Assembly (NCBI GenBank): GCA_963702105.1
Contig: OY969712.1
Location: 1,922,001 to 1,986,000 of the forward strand
Origin: ZC4RG20 sp963702105
Lineage (GTDB): Bacteria; Pseudomonadota; Gammaproteobacteria; Steroidobacterales; Rariloculaceae
DNA length: 64,000 bases
Direction: 5' to 3'
Positions 58,839-64,000 of this stretch are shown here, in pieces. The notes under the pieces were generated by a model that worked only from the letters and a program-made list of their open reading frames with translations, was not told the DNA's origin and did not search any database. Position 1 is the first letter of the stretch, and each line of letters opens with the position of its first letter. The position numbers and the translations under genes were made by a program.

Positions 58839-60776
58839 TCACCGCGCCGAAGCCTGCGCCTCGAGCTCGGCCCACCGCTCGACCGCCGCATCGAGCCGCG
58901 CCTGCGTCTCGCTGAGCCGCGCGAGCTTCGCCTCGACCTCGTCGCGCGGCCGCTCGTAGAGCGCCGGGCTCGCGACCTCGGCCTGCAGTGCGCCGAGCTC
59001 GCCCTCGAGGCGCTCGATCTCATCCGGCAAGGCGTCGAGCTCGCGCTGGAGCTTGTAGGTGAGCTTGGCCGGAGCCGGCTTTCGCGGCGACGGCTCGGAC
59101 GACTTCGACGGGGCGGCCGCCGAGGGCTCGGAGCGGGCGGCAGCCGCGGCCTGCTTCTTCGGCGTATCCGTGACCGTGAGCGCGTGCCTGTGCCGCGCCC
59201 AGTCGCTGTAGCCGCCCGCGTAGCGCTTGACGGCTCCGCCTTCCTCGAAGACCAGCGTGCTCGTGACGACGGCGTCGAGGAAGTGACGATCGTGGCTCAC
59301 GAGGAGCAGCGTGCCCGAGTACGCGGTGAGCCTGGCCTCGAGCGCCTCGAGCGTCTCCACGTCGAGGTCGTTAGTGGGCTCGTCGAGCACGAGCAGATTC
59401 GCCGACCGCGTGAACAGCTTTGCGAGCACGACGCGGTTGCGCTCGCCGCCCGACAGCGCCGCGATCGGCGTCATCGCCCGCTTGGCCGAAAACAGAAAAT
59501 CCGTGAGATAGCCGACGACGTGCTTCTTCTTGCCGTAGACCGATATGTAGTCGCGGCCTTCGCCGACGATTTCGGCCACGGTCTTGTCGGGATCGAGCTC
59601 GCGCCGCAGCTGGTCGAAATACGCCACTTCGAGGTTCGTCCCTAGCGTCACCGTGCCGTGCTCGGGCTCGAGCTCGCCGAGCAGAATTCTGAGCAGGGTC
59701 GTTTTGCCTACACCGTTGTTGCCGATGATGCCGATGCGGTCGCCGCGCATGACGCGCAGCGAGAAGTCCTCGAGCAGCGGTTTGCCGCCGAAGCTGTGCG
59801 AGATGTGCTTGGCCTCGATGACCTTGCGGCCCGAGACTTCGTCCGATTCGTTGATGTGGATACGCGCCGAGCGCGGACGCTTGATGCGGGCCGCGTGCTC
59901 CCCGCGCATGGCCTCGAGCGCGCGCACGCGGCCTTCGTTGCGGCTCGCGCGCGCCTTGACGCCCTGGCGGATCCAGGCTTCTTCCTCCGCGAGCTTCTTG
60001 TCGAACACGCCGTTGCGCCGGTCCTCTTCCTCGTCCGCTTGCTGCTTCTGGCGAAGGTACTCGCCGTAGCCGCCGGGCCAGCTGCGCAGCTTGCCGCGGT
60101 CGAGGTCGACGATGCGCGTCGCCACCCGCTGCACGAAGCTGCGGTCGTGAGTGACGAACAGCACAGCCCCTGCGTAGCGCGCGATCTGCCGTTCCAGCCA
60201 CTCGATAGTCGTGATATCGAGATGATTGGTAGGCTCGTCGAGCAGCAGCAGATCGGGCTTGGAGACGAGCGCCTGCGCGAGCGCGACGCGGCGGCGCCAG
60301 CCGCCCGACAGCGCGCGCAGGGCCATTTCAGCGGGCAGATCGAGTTGACTGATCAGCGAATCTACCTGGGTATCGATCCCCCAGCCGCCTGCGGACTCGA
60401 TTTCGCGTTCGAGGCTTTCTATCTCGGCGAGTATCGCGCGCGTCGGGTCGGGAAGGGCGGAAAGCCGGCGATATTCGGCTATTCGCGCCAGCTGCGCAGC
60501 CATGCCGCGCGCGACGAACTCGCGCACGCTCTCGTCGGAGGCGTCGGCAAGATTCTGGTCCAAGCTGCTGATTCGGAGGTTGTTCGGCATTTCGATCTTG
60601 CCGTCGTCGGCCTGCAGCTCGCCCGTGATGAGCTTCAATGTCGTCGATTTGCCCGCGCCGTTGCGGCCGACGAGACAGACGCGCTCGTTGGGATCGATGG
60701 CGAAATCGGCTTGCGCGAGGATCGTCTGATCCGCGAACGCCAGGGAGATTCCGTCGAAGCGAACTAAGAAAGACAT
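58839..60776 (-). CDS. uup: ABC-F family ATPase Uup
   Basis: Uup is a soluble ABC-F protein with two ABC cassettes, linked to ribosome function and precise excision of transposons. It has VGRNGAGKSTTLKLITGELQ, ALSGGWRRRVALAQALVSKP, LLLLDEPTNHLD in the first half, and GNNGVGKTTLLRILLGELEP, LSGGERNRVVLAKLF, LLVLDEPTNDLD in the second. A Lys-rich linker and a C-terminal coiled coil (about residues 570-645), which binds nucleic acid in E. coli Uup, are present. Confidence 0.92.
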   Translation of the reverse strand: MSFLVRFDGISLAFADQTILAQADFAIDPNERVCLVGRNGAGKSTTLKLITGELQADDGKIEMPNNLRISSLDQNLADASDESVREFVARGMAAQLARIAEYRRLSALPDPTRAILAEIESLEREIESAGGWGIDTQVDSLISQLDLPAEMALRALSGGWRRRVALAQALVSKPDLLLLDEPTNHLDITTIEWLERQIARYAGAVLFVTHDRSFVQRVATRIVDLDRGKLRSWPGGYGEYLRQKQQADEEEDRRNGVFDKKLAEEEAWIRQGVKARASRNEGRVRALEAMRGEHAARIKRPRSARIHINESDEVSGRKVIEAKHISHSFGGKPLLEDFSLRVMRGDRIGIIGNNGVGKTTLLRILLGELEPEHGTVTLGTNLEVAYFDQLRRELDPDKTVAEIVGEGRDYISVYGKKKHVVGYLTDFLFSAKRAMTPIAALSGGERNRVVLAKLFTRSANLLVLDEPTNDLDVETLEALEARLTAYSGTLLLVSHDRHFLDAVVTSTLVFEEGGAVKRYAGGYSDWARHRHALTVTDTPKKQAAAAARSEPSAAAPSKSSEPSPRKPAPAKLTYKLQRELDALPDEIERLEGELGALQAEVASPALYERPRDEVEAKLARLSETQARLDAAVERWAELEAQASAR

Positions 60777-60943
60777 AAGGAGATATCAGCGCCGGTATTG
60801 CGCTTGACAATGAGATCCTTCCGGACAGTGGTGGACATTTCGATTCATGAGGGTAGTATCGGTGAGGTTCGGCTGCCGGGCATCTCCGTCCGCGCGTAAT
60901 TCATCGCCGAGCAATCACGCTCATCAAAAAGCGAGCTGCAGCT

Positions 60944-61770
60944 ATGAATACAGCGAAATCGTTGGGTACCAGCGTTCAGGGTTTCGGGGACGATCCGCTG
61001 AGTGTGCGTCACACCGATCACTACAAGCATGAGTATGTCAAGTCTTTCGTCGAAAAATGGGATGCGCTCATCGACTGGGAGGGTCGCGCCAAAGCCGAAG
61101 GCGAGTTCTTCATCGAGCAACTCCGGGCCCACGGCTGTAAGAAGGTGCTGGAACGTCGCGACGGGGACCGGTTTTCACTCGGTTCAGCTGCTGCGCGCGG
61201 GCTTCGAGGTCACGAGCGTAGACGGCAGCCCGACGATGCTCGCCAAGGCGTTCGATAACGCCTACCGGCGCGGTTATATTTTGCGCACCGTGCAGGCGGA
61301 TTGGCGTTGGCTCAACAAGGACGTCCATGATCTCTATGATGCCGTGATCTGTCTCGGCAATTCCTTCACGCATCTGCACAACGACAACGACCGCCGCAAA
61401 GCGCTGGCCGAATATTACGCGACGCTTCGGCACGAAGGCATACTCATTCTCGACCAACGCAACTACGACGCGATTCTCGACAAGGAGATCGAGCCGTCCC
61501 ACCGGTACTACTACTGCGGCGAGGACGTTCTCGGCCACCCCCGAGCATGTGGACGAGTCGCTTGCGCGTTTCCGCTACAGCTTCTCGGACGGCGCCGTGT
61601 ACCACCTGAATATGTTTCCGCTCCGCAAGCGCTACGTGCAGCGCCTCATGACGGACGTGGGCTTTCAGAACGTGACGACTTACGGCGACTTCCAGGAGAC
61701 GTATCGCGAGCGCGAACCCGACTTCTTCATCCACGTCGCAGAAAAGAAGTACTTGCCCCGCGAAGACTAG
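60944..61770 (+). CDS. Glycine/sarcosine N-methyltransferase (two frameshifts as shown)
   Basis: This SAM-dependent enzyme methylates glycine to sarcosine and dimethylglycine, the first steps of glycine betaine synthesis in halotolerant bacteria. Three consecutive frames carry one protein. The first has HTDHYKHEYVKSFVEKWDAL, the second VATGTGFHSVQLLRAGFEVT, AVICLGNSFTHLHND and LILDQRNYDAIL, the third HVDESLARFRYSFSDGAVYH. The breaks are at 61151-61157 (GAACGTC) and 61524-61530 (GACGTTC). Removing one base at each gives VLDVATGTGF and EDVSATPEHV and a single protein of about 274 residues, the family length. The dimethylglycine methyltransferase follows after 9 nt. Confidence 0.88.
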
Positions 61771-61779
61771 GAAAGACGT

Positions 61780-62619
61780 ATGAATGCAAAATACTCCGAG
61801 GTCGTGCAGACCGCGCGCGACTATTACAACAGCGACGATGCGGACAACTTCTACTTCCACGTGTGGGGAGGAGAAGACATCCACATCGGTCTCTACGAAA
61901 GCGACGACGAGCCTATCGCCCGGGCCTCCGAGCGGACCGTCGCGACCATGGCGTCCCGGCTCGAGAACCTCGGCTCGAGCAGCCGCGTCGTCGACGCCGG
62001 CGCCGGGTACGGCGGCGCTGCCCGCTGGCTCGCTAAGAATACCGGCTGCAGCGTCGCCTGCGTGAACCTCAGCGAGGCCCAGAACGAGCGCAACCGGGAG
62101 CTCACGCGTGCGGCCGGGCTCGAGAAGCTTATCGACGTGCACGACGCGAGCTTCGAGGACATCCCGTATGAGGATCGCTGGTTCGACTACGCCTGGTCGC
62201 AGGACTCGCTGCTGCATTCGGGCGACCGCGCCCGCGTGTTCGCCGAGATCGACCGCGTGCTCAAGCCCGGCGGCGAATTCGTATTCACGGACCCGATGCA
62301 GGCCGATAGCTGTCCCGAAGGCGTCCTGCAGCCCGTGCTGGATAGGATTCACCTGAACAGCCTGGGTTCCATCGGCTTTTACCGCGCACAGGCCAAGAGG
62401 CTCGGCTGGGAGGAAGTCGGCGTCACCGAGCTTACGCGCCAGCTCGTAAGGCACTACGGCCGTGTCAAGCAGGAGCTCGAGCGCCGGCGCGGCGAGCTCA
62501 AGCGGCTCGTGTCGGACGCGTACGTGGACCGTATGATCCAGGGCCTCGAGCATTGGGTCGCGGCCGGCAGCAAGGGCTATCTGGCCTGGGGCATCCTGCA
62601 TTTCAGAAAGCCGGCCTGA
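61780..62619 (+). CDS. Sarcosine/dimethylglycine N-methyltransferase
   Basis: This enzyme completes betaine synthesis from dimethylglycine with SAM. The 279-residue protein has YYNSDDADNFYFHVWGGEDI, the SAM motif VVDAGAGYGGAARWLA, YAWSQDSLLHSGDRARVFAE and DRVLKPGGEFVFTDPM. Length and motifs match the Ectothiorhodospira-type enzymes. GGAAAG precedes the ATG. With the upstream gene it gives the cell a de novo osmoprotectant from glycine. Confidence 0.92.
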   Translation: MNAKYSEVVQTARDYYNSDDADNFYFHVWGGEDIHIGLYESDDEPIARASERTVATMASRLENLGSSSRVVDAGAGYGGAARWLAKNTGCSVACVNLSEAQNERNRELTRAAGLEKLIDVHDASFEDIPYEDRWFDYAWSQDSLLHSGDRARVFAEIDRVLKPGGEFVFTDPMQADSCPEGVLQPVLDRIHLNSLGSIGFYRAQAKRLGWEEVGVTELTRQLVRHYGRVKQELERRRGELKRLVSDAYVDRMIQGLEHWVAAGSKGYLAWGILHFRKPA

Positions 62620-62654
62620 GCCGCTTCAGGCGGCCCGAAAGGCGTAAAGCGCAG

Positions 62655-62679
62655 GGCGGCGGCTCGAGGGGCCGCCGCC
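62655..62679 (+). terminator. Intrinsic terminator after the betaine operon
   Basis: A 9-bp GC stem, GGCGGCGGC with GCCGCCGCC, encloses a 7-nt loop and is followed by TATTTTA. It lies 36 nt after the stop of the methyltransferase gene. Confidence 0.8.
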
Positions 62680-62697
62680 TATTTTACGGTTGCCATG

Positions 62698-62728
<31 letters not shown>

Positions 62729-62800
62729 GGTGGCCCGGGCGGAAGCGGGGCGCAGCCCCGGCCGGCTCGGCCATCCCCCCACGCGACGCGGAGCATGCGC

Positions 62801-63142
62801 ATGAACAACACGACTAGAATCAACACGTTAGCCCACTCGAGCCCGCTCTTCTACGGCTACCCGGTGAGCCTTATCATCGAGGTACTCGGCGTCTCGCGGT
62901 GGACTGCGCGGCGCTACAAGCGCGGGCAGCTTGCACCCTCAGAGCCCGCGAGGCGTCTCTGGCTCGCCTATCGCGAGCGCCGGCTGCTCCCGGCCGGCTG
63001 GCTGTACAACACGCGTACGGACGAGCTCGTGCTGCTAGAGAGCGAGCTCAGCATCGAGCTGAAGTACTTGCGCGGAGCCCTGATCCTCGAACACATGGAG
63101 CAATCACCGACCCGAGCGCGCACGTCGGCGTGGAGCGCATGA
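62801..63142 (+). CDS. Small HTH protein, DUF3653-like, possibly of phage origin
   Basis: The start at 62801 has GGAG 7 nt upstream; an ATG 6 nt earlier is also in frame. The 113-residue protein has a helix-turn-helix-like stretch (VSLIIEVLGVSRWTARRYKR) followed by PARRLWLAYRERRLLPAGW, resembling DUF3653 proteins found in Xanthomonas phages. It is the first gene after the dif site and is convergent with two OB-fold-like genes. The assignment is by pattern only. Confidence 0.5.
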   Translation: MNNTTRINTLAHSSPLFYGYPVSLIIEVLGVSRWTARRYKRGQLAPSEPARRLWLAYRERRLLPAGWLYNTRTDELVLLESELSIELKYLRGALILEHMEQSPTRARTSAWSA

Positions 63143-63143
63143 C

Positions 63144-63216
63144 CAGCAGCGTTCACGCTGCTGCGGTCTGACATTGCCGCACGAGGGACACACGGGGGCG
63201 GTCGGCATGACCGCCC
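63144..63216. other. Two adjacent hairpins in the convergent gap
   Basis: CAGCAGCG-TTCA-CGCTGCTG (63144-63163) and GGGCGGTC-GGCAT-GACCGCCC (63196-63216) are perfect inverted repeats in the 137-nt gap between convergent genes. They could be terminators or, if the region is a filamentous phage, part of a packaging or replication signal. Confidence 0.5.
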
Positions 63217-63279
63217 TGCGTACCTGCGGGAACGTAAGCTCGGCGAGGCCGAGGACGCGGGAGAGCCGCGGGCAGGCGC

Positions 63280-63660
63280 TCACTGCTGAGCCCCCAGATA
63301 GGGGTTATCCCTGCGGGTGAACAGCGCCCGGCGATCAGGCGCAGCGGCGGCCGCGCGGCGCTCGGCGGCTGACGCCTCGAGGCGTTGCTTCGTCTCGGGC
63401 AGGGCCGCGGCGTGGCGTTGCTCGGGCGTACTGAGGATCTCCAAGGATTCCCATTGAATCGACGGGGCGCGCTTACCCTCGCGCGCCTCGAACTCGATTT
63501 CATCGCCCTGCGCACACGCGGGCTTGTTGCTGCCGTGGCGGTACCACGTACCGTCGACGAGAAGGGAATAGAGGTGAATCCATTCACCCTTCTGCGGCCC
63601 GAACTGACAGACAAGCTGCTTCTGGTGGACACGCTGCACGACGCCTTTGACTCGGGTCAT
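63280..63660 (-). CDS. Small OB-fold-like protein (paralogue A)
   Basis: The start at 63660 has GGAG 8 nt upstream. The 126-residue protein has a beta-rich N-terminal half (TRVKGVVQRVHQKQLVCQFG, then WIHLYSLLVDGTWYRHGSNK and PACAQGDEIEFEA) that suggests an OB-type barrel, and a charged, Ala-rich C-terminus ending RRDNPYLGAQQ. Its pattern GVVQRV ... LYSLL ... WYR ... PACAQGDEIEF is shared with the next gene. A single-stranded DNA-binding role, as in filamentous phages, is a hypothesis. Confidence 0.5.
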   Translation of the reverse strand: MTRVKGVVQRVHQKQLVCQFGPQKGEWIHLYSLLVDGTWYRHGSNKPACAQGDEIEFEAREGKRAPSIQWESLEILSTPEQRHAAALPETKQRLEASAAERRAAAAAPDRRALFTRRDNPYLGAQQ

Positions 63661-63693
63661 TCTCTGATCTCCAATCTCTGATTTCACTAGGGA

Positions 63694-64000
63694 TTACTCG
63701 GCGCCGTGCTGCGGGCAGTAGGGGTCGCGGTCGGTCGTCGGGTTGTAGCAGCTACAAAGCGCAGCGCGGGCCTTCTTGTCCTTCCGCAGCACCGAAAGAC
63801 CTTCGATGCGCATCTTCGGGCCGACTTGAAACTCGACGAGGTCTCCCGCAAGGCAGCTCGGCTGCCGCTCGCCGGCGCGGAACCATCCGGTCAGACCTTT
63901 GAGTGCGATGGCATACAAGCGGACGCCTTCGTGCTCACGTTCTGATACGGTCTGAACCTCGCCGCAGATCGAGGGTTTCGCGTAGCTAGGTTGTTCTGAC
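63694..64000 (-). CDS. Small OB-fold-like protein (paralogue B), 5' end outside window
   Basis: The frame is open to the window edge. Visible residues include KPSICGEVQTVSEREHEGVR, LYAIALKGLTGWFRAGERQ, PSCLAGDLVEFQVGPKMRI and a Cys-rich end (CSCYNPTTDRDPYCPQHG) that could bind zinc. The GEVQTV ... LYAIAL ... GWFRAG ... PSCLAGDLVEF pattern aligns with paralogue A 33 nt downstream. The N-terminus may start at an internal TTG (63918) but more likely lies beyond the window. Confidence 0.5.
   Translation of the reverse strand, partial: SEQPSYAKPSICGEVQTVSEREHEGVRLYAIALKGLTGWFRAGERQPSCLAGDLVEFQVGPKMRIEGLSVLRKDKKARAALCSCYNPTTDRDPYCPQHGAE

Noticed and set aside
3021..61530. DNA phosphorothioation as the cause of the GAACGTC sites, since GAAC/GTTC is a known Dnd motif
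   Set aside because: The doubled base creates GAAC from GACGTC, so the motif would be a result rather than a target, and no dnd genes are in the window.

Overview
The window is a very GC-rich stretch of a chromosome, almost certainly from a gammaproteobacterium. Pointers are a fused aspartate kinase/diaminopimelate decarboxylase (LysAC, typical of Xanthomonadales and relatives), a complete system I cytochrome c maturation operon (ccmABCDEFGHI), an E. coli-type dif site, and secreted DUF6152/phytase-like proteins common in Steroidobacter-like groups. The exact order is inference. Coding density is high and most genes sit in tightly overlapping operons.

Layout. 1-6.8 kb: surface polysaccharide genes (end of an MsbA-like exporter, a glycosidase-glycosyltransferase fusion, galE, a decayed epimerase, a GT-B glycosyltransferase, an acyltransferase). 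6.9-11 kb: an AsmA/DUF748-type protein, an ATPase-FHA protein and a nucleotide-cyclase-like protein. 11-15.5 kb: ilvD and lysAC. 15.6-20.1 kb: secreted or oxidative accessory proteins. 20.1-27.5 kb (minus): histidine operon yerC-hisGDCBHAFE with a palindromic operator in front. 27.6-33.1 kb (minus): leuB, leuD, leuC, ilvE, ilvC, headed by a promoter, a leader ORF and an attenuator. 33.4-38.4 kb: a peroxiredoxin and the glycine cleavage system gcvT-H-PA-PB. 39-41.3 kb: a short Omp85 protein, a small unknown protein and tRNA-Leu(UAA). 41.6-47.8 kb: a phosphate block (pstS; an atypical PhoB-like regulator; pstCAB; a porin) with three Pho boxes. 48-49.2 kb: a second ATPase-FHA protein. 49.5-56.6 kb: ccmA-I. 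56.6-60.8 kb: Fpg/Nei-type glycosylase, dinB, uup. 60.9-62.6 kb: glycine-to-betaine methyltransferases. 62.7 kb: a dif site, followed by small phage-like genes that run off the window.

Three threads stand out. First, every recognisable gene with a recent frame break (galE, lysAC, hisG, ccmH, and the glycine methyltransferase twice) is broken at the same heptamer, GAACGTC/GACGTTC, and deleting one base to give GACGTC restores the family sequence each time. This looks like a motif-linked systematic error or mutation, so these genes are probably intact in the organism. Second, the dif site followed by an HTH/DUF3653-like gene and tandem OB-fold-like proteins suggests the edge of a Xer-dependent element such as a filamentous phage. 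Third, a 23-25 bp hairpin element (A5GGG, loop GTCAGAG, CCCT5) occurs nine times between or at the ends of genes, three times as inverted pairs; it resembles a REP/BIME family and may terminate transcription.

The metabolic genes fit together: ilv/leu/his/lys synthesis, glycine handling by cleavage or methylation to betaine, phosphate uptake and cytochrome c assembly. Not visible here are hisI, an active histidinol phosphatase, ilvBN, leuA, phoU and phoR.
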